From assembly GCF_004022485.1 (NCBI RefSeq), contig NZ_CP034951.1, positions 1,364,001-1,428,000 on the forward strand: a stretch of DNA of 64,000 nucleotides. Reading direction: 5' to 3'. This document shows, piece by piece, positions 54,174 through 63,311 of this stretch (positions are counted from its first letter, which is position 1; each line of letters opens with the position of its first letter). Below the pieces are notes generated by a model. The model saw only the letters and a list, made by a program, of their open reading frames with translations, was not told where the DNA came from and made no database searches. The position numbers and the translations under genes are program-made. Origin of the DNA: Aequorivita sp. H23M31. Lineage in GTDB: Bacteria > Bacteroidota > Bacteroidia > Flavobacteriales > Flavobacteriaceae.

Positions 54174-54748
54174 TACTTCACTCCAAATAAATATAAAAAC
54201 AATTAGTCGTGGCCGAATAAGATCTAAGACTCAAGACCTAAGATATAAGAATCCATTTGTAAGATCTTGTAAGGAGGATGGATATAGGTTACTTCTTATT
54301 GATAAAACTTAAAAACGGATTTCAAATAGCAAGGGGCTTTCGGTAACAATGATGTAAATACCTTCTATTGTTGGCTCGAATAAAGATTCTTAAATAATTC
54401 CACCGGATAGTATTAAAAAACCATCCATTCTTTTAAGAATGAAGTTTTTTTTTGAAAAGAATTCCTGGAACCTATACAGTAATTTGGAATAAAAGACTGT
54501 AGTTTACTTCTCTGAATGGAAAATCTATTTTCTACAGATTTGATCCCATCTTTTCTAACAATCAGTTGTTCTAAGAAATTCTTTTTTGACTTATCCAAGT
54601 ATATTAAATAGACTAAGCCCGATTTGCATGAATGCATAAATCGGGCTTAATTGGAGTATTGATTTTTAATTTTCAATAATCCCAAATAGAATCATTTGTA
54701 ATGAAGTCTATTCTATATAAGTGAAAATCTGAAAGTTCAGAAAATATA
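54174..54748. other. Intergenic region with a strong hairpin at 54614-54649
   Basis: 575 bp of AT-rich DNA between convergent genes. TAAGCCCGATTT (54614-54625) pairs perfectly with AAATCGGGCTTA (54638-54649), and GCAT/ATGC extend the stem; this is a likely bidirectional terminator for the PID-CTERM gene on the minus strand. No protein gene was accepted; a 74-codon minus frame at 54413-54637 is not protein-like. Confidence 0.6.
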
Positions 54749-54979
54749 CTAATCTTCCTTAATATCTTTTGTTTTAAGACGATTACGAAGTCCTATACAT
54801 GCTCCAGCAATCAATCCGATACTTAAGAAACCATCAATAGGAGCCGGTGGTGGCGCATCTTCAACAGTCCCACCTCCGGGAAGAGTGATTTGCGCACTCG
54901 CTGTAAAACTGCCCACTAACAATAGGCCGATAAGCATCAACTTAATTTTTTTGCTTACGGTTTTATTATCTTTCTTCAT
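54749..54979 (-). CDS. PID-CTERM-like sorting-domain small protein
   Basis: 76 residues. Signal peptide 12-29 (KLMLIGLLLVGSFTASAQ), then a short mature segment ITLPGGGTVEDAPPPAPIDG and a C-terminal hydrophobic helix (FLSIGLIAGACIGL) ended by basic RNRLKTK. The PID-hydrophobic-basic tail is the tripartite layout of PID-CTERM-type sorting signals in flavobacteria, thought to be handled by an exosortase-like enzyme. Almost nothing is left after trimming, so the signal may be the whole message, or it is a scaffold peptide. It lies next to T9SS and glycan genes. Function unknown. Confidence 0.7.
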   Translation of the reverse strand: MKKDNKTVSKKIKLMLIGLLLVGSFTASAQITLPGGGTVEDAPPPAPIDGFLSIGLIAGACIGLRNRLKTKDIKED

Positions 54980-55036
54980 AGTATTAGTTTTATTATTTAA
55001 TTTGGTCTTGTTAGAGCGATTTTTAAATCTTAATTA

Positions 55037-55068
55037 TAAATATACTTCTTTTTAAGGTCATTCCAAAA
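55037..55068 (-). promoter_or_regulatory. Candidate promoter of the PID-CTERM-like gene
   Basis: On the minus strand TTTTGG (55068-55063) is followed after 18 bases by TATATTTA (55044-55037), close to the Bacteroidota TTTG/TAnnTTTG pair. It lies 57 bases before the ATG at 54979. Confidence 0.35.
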
Positions 55069-55426
55069 AATATTTCCAAAATATTATCAACTTAGTTCGC
55101 ATATATTATGAAAAACTCAATTTTCTAAATTTCGACATAAGTCGACTTATTTGGAATCTCTAAAATTTCAAAGTATAGAATCTAATCAATAACCCTAAAG
55201 TTCAGTGATGTTAGCATACTGCAAAATAATCTTAATTGCTAATCCTCATTAAGAATGGGACTAAAGAAGTTGACTATAACACAATCTGATATAACGACAA
55301 AGATAAAAACAAATTTGTAAATACCTAACACGACTTCTTATAATTTTTTAGAGATGTTGAAATGAAAAAACAGGTTTTAATAATTTCGAAAATAATAACA
55401 ATAACATTATTTCTACCCAAGAAGAA

Positions 55427-55449
55427 GAGCGGCTTTGCAAGGGCCGCTC
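55427..55449 (-). terminator. Hairpin terminator of the 1002-residue T9SS gene
   Basis: GAGCGGC pairs with GCCGCTC across a 9-base loop, 29 bases beyond the stop of the minus-strand gene, followed by a T-rich stretch (TTCTTCTTGGG) on that strand. Confidence 0.7.
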
Positions 55450-55478
55450 CTATTATTTGGAAAATAGAATTTTAATAT

Positions 55479-58400
55479 TTAGTTTTTAATTAATCGTAAT
55501 GTTTGATTTTGGCCCCTGTGATTTATGGTCACTAAATATAATCCGGAGGCTAAATTATCATCCATTCGAACAATTATAACATTATCTCGGCATTCCAGAA
55601 TGTGATTGAAAATACTTCTGCCGGTCATATCCTTTACGCTAACCAAAACATTTTCATTATTCAAATTTGGCACTCTAATCTGGAAATTGTTTCCTTGCAA
55701 CGGGTTTGGATATAGCATAATTCCAGAAAGCAAATTATGGTCATTAACAGCCAAAACCTCATTCACTCTTATATTAAACCGATCGGTTGCAACACTCAAT
55801 GGATCGGAAGGATCCACCGAGAAATTATGTATTGTTTCCTGAAGATTGCTCATGAGAATGGTTTCATCAGTAAAAGTATCCTCCAGAACAACCTCCACAT
55901 TGTCAAGGCCGGTCAGGTTCATTTTGAGAACATAATCGGAACTTTGATAACCGGAGCTATATATCCAATACGTATCAGAGGGTTGCGGTTGCGGAAGGGA
56001 TCGATGCTCCAGACTTAAATAAGTTCCTTCATGATCAATTCCAAGATTTTCATAAAAGTTCATAGGCTTAACTGCATCCTCCATTGTAAGACCGTCGTCA
56101 CTTCCTTCAGCAAAAACAATTCCGAAGCTATCATGTACCGGACCGCCATTAGTGAAATTTTCATCAGTAAACAACTGGACCGTAAGCATATTATCTGCGG
56201 TCATTAAATCTCCCGTTGCATTGGTAGCGGTGAATTGTCCGGGTGCCTTATCACTCTCGTTAAAAGTCAAGGAGGAAGGACCCGGCGCGAGAGTTGAGAC
56301 TTGCGCTGCTTGTCCTGGCTGGAGGTATTTGTTTGCAGTGGAACCTGAAGTATTGGTGCCATTGCCATCCGTAAGATTTACGGTAACAAAAGCTCCATGG
56401 TCGCCCAGGTTTGGATCATAAACATAATAATACAATGGATTTACATTAACAGCGCTACCCATTAAACTGTTTACATCCACAACACCTTGATAAGGATTTC
56501 CAAACATCGCAAAATCCCTTGTATTTACTGTAGAGAAATTCTGAATAGCAGTACCGACTTTTAAGGTTCCCGTAGCGCGCAATGTTGTCGCGCTCGAGGC
56601 ATTCATATCGCTCAAATCTAAACTTCTATCTCCCCTTAACCACATCAAAAAGGATTCACCTGCGTGAAGTAGGTTGGTATCTGTATTATCTATGGCTCCA
56701 AAATCCTGATTGCTATAATTCAAACGGAACATGGAGGGAGCTCCAGTTACTGTACCATCAAATCCATTTTCTTGGTCAATGGTAGATCCTGTTATGTGAG
56801 TTCCAAAACCTGGAGATGGGTTATGAGTATTACTGGTAGCTCCTTCCTGCCAATTGGCATGTATGGAAGTTGTGGTTGTAACCGCGCTACTTATCATCCT
56901 ATAGGATTGCTTGTCACTTAAATAACGATGCACCGTTGCATTTCCAGTAACCGTAGAACCTGCTGGTACTGGGCCAAGTTCGCCATTTCTTGTAGGAGTA
57001 CTTGCGAACCAGAGATTCCCTTTGTTCAAAATATTACCAGCAATAGTGAGCACATTTTCAATCTTTAATTGTGCTCCATCAGTTATTATAACATTGCGTG
57101 TGCTGGTGTTGAGTGGTAACGACGCTGTACCATTTATTATAAAAACATCATCTTGCAATGTAGAAATCCCATTGGGATTATAAGGAGTCCAATTTCCATT
57201 TAAATAAAAGAAACCTTCAAAATCCCCAACAATACTAAGATCTCGGAATCTTATAGAACTTGAGCCATTTACTTTTTCAAATTTTATCCGTCCTTCGTTC
57301 CCATTTAGGGAAGAAAGATCTATAAGTTGTGTAAATGTCCCATAACTTGATGGTGTGGGAATGGTAACAACCTCCGTAAAGGTCCCTCCATTATCATTAG
57401 AAACTGAAATTTTCATTTCTTGGCCATTATTCCCTCCATAGGTTGTCATATCAAAAATAACCGTAAGATTTTCATACTGCGAAAAATCAATTTGTGCCGA
57501 AATAACACTGCCATTATTAATTTGCAAAAAACCACCGCCACTGCTTATTAAAACCGTATTGTTAAATATAAAGTCTTCACTTATAGCTCTATTTAGATCA
57601 CCTTGGATACGGAAGGGGTTAAAATAAGGAAGAACTAAAGGAACTGGATCAGAAACGGTATAGCTATGTTCCGGACTAACTGTTGTGGCAGGGGAGGCGT
57701 GAGCATCAGTAGCCTGAATTTCATAATAAACCGTTGTACCATCAGGATGTGCGGGGATTGGGCTAACTGCCTGAAACAAAACTCCACCTAATAAAGCCAT
57801 GGAAATTGTATTATTTAAATTTCCCGAAACGGTACCCCAATGCAGTTCTGCTGAAGATATACCGTCCACATCAACTATTGCAGCGGAAACCAATACAGGG
57901 TCTGAGGAGGTAACATACTCCTTCATCGGATTTTGTTCAATGAGAGATATTGAGGGTCCCGTATTTCCACCTCCAGCAAAAGCTGTCCATGAAATATCAT
58001 CAATTATTACTTGTTTACTTGTAATATTCCGAATTTCGATAACGACATTTCCCAAAATGTTAATATTATCAACTTGGAAAATGTGTTCATCAAAATCATC
58101 GAATCCGGTAGAAACGCCCTTAGAAATTCCATTTACAAACAATTCCACTTGGCGATCTCCGCCCCCTGTAAAACCTTTGTAAAGTTTTAAACTAAAATTG
58201 CCAATTCCACCTGGAATTGGGCTTGATGTAATCTTACTTTCATCCGACGAGCGCCGAAGCATAAGTGCAGGGAGTTCAATTCCCGATCCATTTGCATCCC
58301 CATTACCATCACGAGATGCAACATACGTCCAAGTGACACCATTATTTCCGACAAATGAACCGTCTTCATAATTAGTACCAGCAGGAGAGTTGGCAAAATT

Positions 58401-58487
58401 CTCCAATCCCTGACTCCATCCCACGGATGAAACAAAGAAAATCAGCAATAGAAATCTGCCCCAATTATTAAATACTGTTGTTTCCAT
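55479..58487 (-). CDS. T9SS type A sorting domain protein, very large surface protein
   Basis: 1002 residues. Signal peptide in the first 25 (FLLLIFFVSSVGWSQG), then several beta-sandwich modules: residues 26-170 resemble a lectin-like or lamin-tail-like beta domain (NNGVTWTYVASRDGNGDANG), 180-280 an Ig-like segment, and a later stretch HRYLSDKQSYRMISSAV typical of large flavobacterial T9SS cargo. The C-terminus MLYPNPLQGNNFQIRVPNL to LYLVTINHRGQNQTLRLIKN is the type A sorting domain. It has no nuclease or hydrolase catalytic motif that I recognise. It is probably surface-anchored, in adhesion or S-layer-like roles. Confidence 0.88.
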   Translation of the reverse strand: METTVFNNWGRFLLLIFFVSSVGWSQGLENFANSPAGTNYEDGSFVGNNGVTWTYVASRDGNGDANGSGIELPALMLRRSSDESKITSSPIPGGIGNFSLKLYKGFTGGGDRQVELFVNGISKGVSTGFDDFDEHIFQVDNINILGNVVIEIRNITSKQVIIDDISWTAFAGGGNTGPSISLIEQNPMKEYVTSSDPVLVSAAIVDVDGISSAELHWGTVSGNLNNTISMALLGGVLFQAVSPIPAHPDGTTVYYEIQATDAHASPATTVSPEHSYTVSDPVPLVLPYFNPFRIQGDLNRAISEDFIFNNTVLISSGGGFLQINNGSVISAQIDFSQYENLTVIFDMTTYGGNNGQEMKISVSNDNGGTFTEVVTIPTPSSYGTFTQLIDLSSLNGNEGRIKFEKVNGSSSIRFRDLSIVGDFEGFFYLNGNWTPYNPNGISTLQDDVFIINGTASLPLNTSTRNVIITDGAQLKIENVLTIAGNILNKGNLWFASTPTRNGELGPVPAGSTVTGNATVHRYLSDKQSYRMISSAVTTTTSIHANWQEGATSNTHNPSPGFGTHITGSTIDQENGFDGTVTGAPSMFRLNYSNQDFGAIDNTDTNLLHAGESFLMWLRGDRSLDLSDMNASSATTLRATGTLKVGTAIQNFSTVNTRDFAMFGNPYQGVVDVNSLMGSAVNVNPLYYYVYDPNLGDHGAFVTVNLTDGNGTNTSGSTANKYLQPGQAAQVSTLAPGPSSLTFNESDKAPGQFTATNATGDLMTADNMLTVQLFTDENFTNGGPVHDSFGIVFAEGSDDGLTMEDAVKPMNFYENLGIDHEGTYLSLEHRSLPQPQPSDTYWIYSSGYQSSDYVLKMNLTGLDNVEVVLEDTFTDETILMSNLQETIHNFSVDPSDPLSVATDRFNIRVNEVLAVNDHNLLSGIMLYPNPLQGNNFQIRVPNLNNENVLVSVKDMTGRSIFNHILECRDNVIIVRMDDNLASGLYLVTINHRGQNQTLRLIKN

Positions 58488-58555
58488 AATAATCCATATT
58501 TAAAATTAAACTTCAAAGAAAAACTCAATACAACTGAATAAATATTCTTTGCAAT

Positions 58556-58660
58556 TATTAGGGAGTAATTGTTATTGGGGAGGATTACAATTGGGGAATT
58601 ATTATAATAATAATAACTGGGGAAGGTATTTTTGAGGAGGGAAAATTAGTGGGGAAATAA
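58556..58660. repeat. Cluster of GGGGA words
   Basis: Four GGGGA and two GGGA tracts (58561, 58577, 58593, 58619, 58638, 58651) spaced 14-26 bp apart, in the 197-bp gap between the T9SS gene start and the dehydratase gene. Spacing is too long for a classic G-quadruplex. Function unknown. Confidence 0.5.
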
Positions 58661-58684
58661 CACTTCGAATATACATATTATATC

Positions 58685-60649
58685 TCAGGAATGTTCATCA
58701 AGTTGCGAAAATTCTGAATTTTGGCTTACATATTCGGGAATAAGACATTTTAGCTTTTGAATTATAAACTTCTTTTTCCCAATACTATTCGCTAATTTTT
58801 CAAGTTCGTCCAAAGAGCTGCAAATTTCATCGTAATCGTGGTCCATTACCCTGCCCACCATAATTTTTGGGTGAAAGGTTGGAAGAGTGGTCTCTCCATC
58901 AATCAACAATTCCTCATATAATTTTTCACCTTCTCTTAAACCGACGATTTCTATTGGTATGTCCACGTATGGCCTTAACCCCGAAAGCTTGATCATTCTT
59001 TCGGCCATATCCAAAATCTTGACCGGTTTACCCATGTCGAAAACAAAAATCTCACCTCCATGGCCCATTGTTCCAGCTTGCAATACCAATTGACACGCCT
59101 CTTTGATGGTCATAAAATACCGTGTAATGTCTTTGTGGGTAACGGTAACCGGACCGCCTCTTTTAATTTGTTCCTTAAAGAAAGGAATTACCGACCCATT
59201 GCTTCCCAAAACGTTTCCAAAACGGGTGGTTATAAATTTTGTTTTCACATTCGGTCTTTTCTGGAGGGCCTGAACATACATTTCGGCAGCTCTCTTAGAG
59301 GCACCCATTACGTTACTGGGGTTTACCGCCTTATCCGTCGAGATCATAACAAATCGTTCGCAACCGTATTTGATAGCAAGATCAGCTAGAGTACGGGTTC
59401 CGATTATATTGGCCCGAATACCTTCACGCGGATGTCTTTCTATCATTGGCACATGTTTGTAGGCTGCGGCGTGATAAACAATCTCAAAACGGTATTTATC
59501 AAAAATACCCTTCATTCGGTCCTTATTGGTCACATCGGCCAAATACACCTGGTAATTTAATTGCGGGTGATTGTTTTTGAGATAAAGATCTATCCCGTGC
59601 AAGGGACTTTCTGCGTTATCCAGAACTATCAATCTTTTGGGTTCCAGTTCGGCTATTTGGCGGACAAGCTCGCTTCCTATACTTCCGGCCCCACCGGTGA
59701 CCAAAATGTTTTTGCCCCGCAGATCTTCCGAAATCAATTTGATGTCCGTTTCAATCACGTGCCGCTCCAACAAATCTTCAATTTGCAGGGGAGCAATTTT
59801 AAATTCCATATCGGAATGTTTTTCCCATCTTTCAGGTAGCGAAGTGCTATACACCTCCATTCCTACCGAAAAGGCATGCTCCATAATTTGATTTTTCTCA
59901 ACCACGGAAAGCATGTCACCTACCAATAATACCCCTTCAACATTGAAATTTACCCGAATATCCCGAAGGTCATCCTCAATGTCATCACAACAGTTGAGTA
60001 CAGGTAGATTCATAATCTTAAAGTTGTTCCTTTTTTCGCTCATTGACAAAAATGCCACTGGTTGGTAGGGCGCGGTAGGATCACTTATTAATGATTGGGC
60101 CAATCCAATACTCTTATCGCTTACACCAAAGATTATCAATCTTTTCTTGGAGGAACTCTGGGCTGCCGTAGCTTTCAAAAAACGATAGGATTCCTTTACC
60201 GACACTCGCAATGCAACTAGGAAGATAAAGGACAAAATCGCATAAAGCAGTAGATCCATCCAAGAAAATATTTCGTGGGAACCAAAGGATTTATACGCGC
60301 TGTTTCCGATCATGGATATTAAAAACATGGCAACGGTAGCCATCGCTAACCTATAAACATCGGTAAAGGTACTATGTCTGATAATCCCCGAGTAGGAGCG
60401 GAAGAGTACGAAACAAATAAGATGGATAGAAACTAAAATAACCGCCCTTTGAAAAAAGCTAAATACATCGTTTGACTGTAGCGAAGTATCGGCCAAAAGA
60501 AAGACAGAAACCGTGTAGGAAAAAACGCAAATTGCCAGATCAATAGAAAGAACAACCCACCTTGGAAGGAATCGTTGATCGAGAACGAACCTCCTGAAAA
60601 GACCATATCTTTTATTAAAAAATCTTTGAATGGTTTTGCCTCGCCGCAT
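58685..60649 (-). CDS. UDP-N-acetylglucosamine 4,6-dehydratase, membrane form (PglF/WbpM/CapD type)
   Basis: 654 residues. N-terminal membrane region with four helices (to about 140), a first Rossmann-like domain (SKKRLIIFGVSDKSIGLAQS), then the catalytic SDR domain beginning ILVTGGAGSIGSELVRQIAE with HAAAYKHVPMIERHP and the catalytic TDKAVNPSNVMGASKRAAE region. The family makes UDP-4-keto-6-deoxy-GlcNAc, the first step to diamino sugars (bacillosamine) or related. It acts at the inner membrane. It is followed (5 bases, minus strand) by its usual partner, the aminotransferase, and lies in a PglF-PglE-PglC order. Confidence 0.93.
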   Translation of the reverse strand: MRRGKTIQRFFNKRYGLFRRFVLDQRFLPRWVVLSIDLAICVFSYTVSVFLLADTSLQSNDVFSFFQRAVILVSIHLICFVLFRSYSGIIRHSTFTDVYRLAMATVAMFLISMIGNSAYKSFGSHEIFSWMDLLLYAILSFIFLVALRVSVKESYRFLKATAAQSSSKKRLIIFGVSDKSIGLAQSLISDPTAPYQPVAFLSMSEKRNNFKIMNLPVLNCCDDIEDDLRDIRVNFNVEGVLLVGDMLSVVEKNQIMEHAFSVGMEVYSTSLPERWEKHSDMEFKIAPLQIEDLLERHVIETDIKLISEDLRGKNILVTGGAGSIGSELVRQIAELEPKRLIVLDNAESPLHGIDLYLKNNHPQLNYQVYLADVTNKDRMKGIFDKYRFEIVYHAAAYKHVPMIERHPREGIRANIIGTRTLADLAIKYGCERFVMISTDKAVNPSNVMGASKRAAEMYVQALQKRPNVKTKFITTRFGNVLGSNGSVIPFFKEQIKRGGPVTVTHKDITRYFMTIKEACQLVLQAGTMGHGGEIFVFDMGKPVKILDMAERMIKLSGLRPYVDIPIEIVGLREGEKLYEELLIDGETTLPTFHPKIMVGRVMDHDYDEICSSLDELEKLANSIGKKKFIIQKLKCLIPEYVSQNSEFSQLDEHS

Positions 60650-60653
60650 AATC

Positions 60654-61790
60654 TTATGAATTAAAATAAGCCAAAATAGATTTCTCTATGCGTTCCCGCT
60701 CAATTTCGGTTAAATTACTTCCCGACGGAAGACAGAGTCCGTTTTTAAAAATTGATTCACTGGTTCCATCGCCATAATAAGGTGCATCCTTAAAAACAGG
60801 TTGCAGATGCATCGGTTTCCATATCGGTCTGGATTCTATGTTTTCGCTTAAAAGTGCCTCCCTTAAACCATCAGGGTTAATATTGTTATCCGGATTATTA
60901 AATATAATACAACTAAGCCAATGATTACTAAAAAACTCAGGGTTTGGTTCACTAAAAACATCAATTCCATCTATGGGATTAAAAATACCTTTATAAAATT
61001 GATTCATTTTTCGACGTAATGCTACATGATCATCGAGTATCTCCATCTGTCCTCTTCCAATACCAGCACATACATTGCTCAACCTATAGTTATACCCAAT
61101 ATGACTATGTTGATAATGAGGCGCTTCATCGCGCGCTTGGGTTGCTAAAAAAACAGCTTTGGATTTATGTTGGGGATTTCTGGAAACTAATGCACCTCCA
61201 CCGGATGTGGTAATGATTTTGTTGCCATTGAATGAAAGGATAGAAATATCACCAAATGTACCGCATTTTCTTTCCTTATAAGTACTTCCTAGGGCTTCGG
61301 CACTATCTTCTACTATCGGAATTCCGTATTTATCGGCTATCTCCCGTATTTCTTCTGCCTTATATGGCATTCCATAAAGATGAACGGCAACAATGGCTTT
61401 TGGCTTTTTCCCTTTAGCTGTTCTAGATTTTATAGCCTCTTCAAGATAATGTGGACTTATATTCCAGGTTTCGGATTCACTATCAACAAAAACTGGAGTC
61501 GCTCCAAGATAAACAATTGGATTAGCAGATGCAGAAAATGTTAAACTCTGGCATATTACTTCATCACCCCGACCTACGCCAAGTAATATTAATGCTAAAT
61601 GGATAGCAGCCGTACCCGAGCTAAGTGCAGCGACGTGACTTTCTTCTCCCAAATAGGATTCTATGGCGAGCTCAAATCCGCTTACATTAGGTCCTAATGG
61701 TGCAATCCAATTGGATGCAAATGCTTCCTGGACATAATCTTGTTCGCTTCCGCCCATATGAGGCGATGAGAGGTAAATCTTTTCATTCAT
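60654..61790 (-). CDS. UDP-4-keto-sugar aminotransferase, PglE-like (DegT family)
   Basis: 378 residues. PLP-dependent sugar aminotransferase. Blocks: ALSSGTAAIHLALILLGVG, EDSAEALGSTYKERKCGTFG, and the Schiff-base lysine K191 in FNGNKIITTSGGG. The NGNKIITTSGGG motif and the start YLSSPHMGGSEQDYVQEAF match PglE and related UDP-4-keto-6-deoxy-GlcNAc aminotransferases. It aminates the product of the dehydratase that follows 5 bases downstream, giving a UDP-4-amino sugar. An acetyltransferase (PglD-like) is not seen in the window. Confidence 0.9.
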   Translation of the reverse strand: MNEKIYLSSPHMGGSEQDYVQEAFASNWIAPLGPNVSGFELAIESYLGEESHVAALSSGTAAIHLALILLGVGRGDEVICQSLTFSASANPIVYLGATPVFVDSESETWNISPHYLEEAIKSRTAKGKKPKAIVAVHLYGMPYKAEEIREIADKYGIPIVEDSAEALGSTYKERKCGTFGDISILSFNGNKIITTSGGGALVSRNPQHKSKAVFLATQARDEAPHYQHSHIGYNYRLSNVCAGIGRGQMEILDDHVALRRKMNQFYKGIFNPIDGIDVFSEPNPEFFSNHWLSCIIFNNPDNNINPDGLREALLSENIESRPIWKPMHLQPVFKDAPYYGDGTSESIFKNGLCLPSGSNLTEIERERIEKSILAYFNS

Positions 61791-62097
61791 TGTCTATGTT
61801 ATCCCCTTGAAGTCCTGAATGCATTATTTAAGTATTTTGAACAATCTGGGGAAAAATTTCATTTGGTTAATCGTCTAATTCTTCACTATTTATTGTCTAA
61901 ATACCAGAATTTAGATAGCTTGTGGGGAAAGAGCAAAGTTAAAAATATTTAAGCTATAAAATAATTTATGCCTAAAATAAATCGAAATATAGGAAAAGTC
62001 CTTTAGCTCGGCACGAATTTGGATAGCCCGTTTTATGTAGCATTTGAAATGTTCCGATTTCCCGACCTCATCAATTCAAGATTTTATTTTGTAAACC
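61791..62097. other. Intergenic leader of the aminotransferase gene with CAAGCTATCTAAA motif
   Basis: 307 bp. The minus strand holds CAAGCTATCTAAA at 61922-61910, 120 bases before the aminotransferase start. The same 13-mer lies upstream of the sugar-transferase gene (62810-62798). No gene seen. The gap may hold a promoter for the aminotransferase/dehydratase pair. Confidence 0.5.
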
Positions 62098-62655
62098 TCA
62101 ATGGATAATGCGAAGAGCGGTTGCCCACATAATTTTGAGGTCCTCCCAAAATGAGCGGTTATAATAATAATCAAGGTTCATTTTCACCTTGTCGGGAAAA
62201 ATAACCTCGTCATTATATTTCAACGGATCTGCCTGAAGTTGAAGTAGCGCATCTTCATCAATATATTTCAACGCGGTCCAACTGCAAAGTCCGGGCTTTA
62301 ATTCCAAAATCTTGCGATCCTCTCCCTGCAATTGGTCGTAATATCCTAAAATATCTGGTCGGGGACCCACAAAACTCATTTGACCAACGAATATATTAAA
62401 TAGTTGGGGCAGTTCATCCATCTTGGATCTGCGCAAAAATCTCCCGTACTTGCTAATCTGGTCGGTTTGAGCATGCATAGTGCGGATTTTAAAAATCTGA
62501 AATGGTTTTCCATATTGACCAATTCGGGTTTGAAGAAAAAGTCCTTTACCCGTATCCAGAAAAGAGAAGAGTACCAATAAAAGGATAAGCCACCCAAAAA
62601 GGAACAGTAAAAGAAACGAAAGCAAAAAATCGAAAAGGCGTTTGGAGAGGTTCAA
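62098..62655 (-). CDS. Initiating phosphoglycosyltransferase, PglC-like
   Basis: 185 residues, the short PglC form. N-terminal re-entrant membrane helix (FDFLLSFLLLFLFGWLILLL), then FLQTRIGQYGKPFQIFKIRT, DELPQLFNIFVGQMSFVGPRP and GLCSWTALKYIDED. It transfers a phospho-sugar, probably a 4-acylamino-4,6-dideoxy-GlcNAc, from UDP to undecaprenyl phosphate, starting lipid-linked glycan assembly. It lies upstream of the aminotransferase and dehydratase genes with 307 bp between, so it is likely part of the same pathway. Confidence 0.93.
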   Translation of the reverse strand: MNLSKRLFDFLLSFLLLFLFGWLILLLVLFSFLDTGKGLFLQTRIGQYGKPFQIFKIRTMHAQTDQISKYGRFLRRSKMDELPQLFNIFVGQMSFVGPRPDILGYYDQLQGEDRKILELKPGLCSWTALKYIDEDALLQLQADPLKYNDEVIFPDKVKMNLDYYYNRSFWEDLKIMWATALRIIH

Positions 62656-63010
62656 GTTTGATTATTCAGTGTCAGTCCTTCAATACATTTTCTTAAGCTC
62701 TGCCGGGCTGAAGAAAACACTCAGGATCCTTGATTTTGGTTTTTAAATATCTATATCATAAATTCAATCATTGAAATTTAGTGATATGTGTTATATGTTT
62801 AGATAGCTTGGCAATTTATAAAACTATAATTTATGAACGGACAACAGGTTATTGTTAATACTTTTATTGTCCGAATTGCTGAATATTGAGCCCTACCAAC
62901 ATTTTTTGTGCTAGGTTGCTTCAAATATAACATTAAAGGCGGATTCAGGATTCAAGGAATATAAAAAAGTAGCGAGACTTCTTCATTAGAGTAAGAGTGA
63001 TATTTGAGAT
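62656..63010. other. Intergenic leader of the sugar-transferase gene
   Basis: AT-rich region between the minus-strand sugar-transferase and the plus-strand repeat/WbqC gene. Contains the CAAGCTATCTAAA motif (minus strand, 62810-62798). No gene was seen. Confidence 0.5.
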
Positions 63011-63224
63011 TTATAAATCTTTTATTTAGCAAAAAATATCAATGCAAGTTCCTAAATTTTAGCTGCCAAAATAAGTTTAGAAAAAGTTTCGTCAGCCTAG
63101 TCTTTTTTGTTGAAGCCTGTCCTGAGCGGAGTCGAAGGATTTTGGGCAATGCAAAAAAGAAAAGAGGTCGAAAAAAATTAATAATTTTTCAAATTGACAA
63201 CAAAATTTATGGAGGAGAGGATTG
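63011..63224 (+). repeat. Copy 2 of the ~215-bp dispersed repeat
   Basis: Plus strand matches the minus strand of 21691-21907 almost throughout, including AAAATATCAATGCAAGTTCC, TTTTAGCTGCC, GTTTCGTCAGCCTAG, GAAGCCTGTCCTGAGCGGAG, GAAAAGAGGTCGAAAAAAATT and ACAAAATTTATGGAGGAGAGG. Here the sequence happens to be open as a 73-codon frame from 63004, but copy 1 is not, so it is unlikely to be coding. It ends 87 bases before the WbqC start. Confidence 0.9.
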
Positions 63225-63311
63225 ACAAAGTAAATTCCATCTAATTTCGAATTTCATTTCTTTATTATATTCCCATTTCCATTTCCTATTTTTACCCACT
63301 TATACCATTTA

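Larger units (their letters stand above)
54980..55478. other. Intergenic region upstream of the PID-CTERM gene
   Basis: 499 bp holding a promoter-like site at 55037-55068 and a terminator at 55427-55449, both listed separately. The remainder is AT-rich and no gene was found. Confidence 0.5.

Noticed and set aside
54413..54637. 74-codon minus-strand frame MHSCKSGLVYLIYL
   Set aside because: Composition and position overlapping a hairpin suggest chance; no domain or conserved neighbourhood.
55479..58487. Possible hydrolase or nuclease domain in the large T9SS protein
   Set aside because: No catalytic motif could be identified; the beta-rich modules fit adhesive surface proteins better.
58556..58660. 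G-quadruplex
   Set aside because: The G-tracts are separated by about 10-20 bases, longer than typical G4 loops.
21691..63224. Ends of a composite transposon bounded by the two inverted repeats
   Set aside because: Forty-one kilobases of mostly housekeeping genes lie between them, no transposase was found and no target-site duplication is visible.
63004..63225. 73-codon plus-strand frame containing EACPERSRRILG
   Set aside because: It is translated from the dispersed repeat; copy 1 of the repeat is not open in that frame, and the peptide is a well-known artefact of this repeat in flavobacteria.
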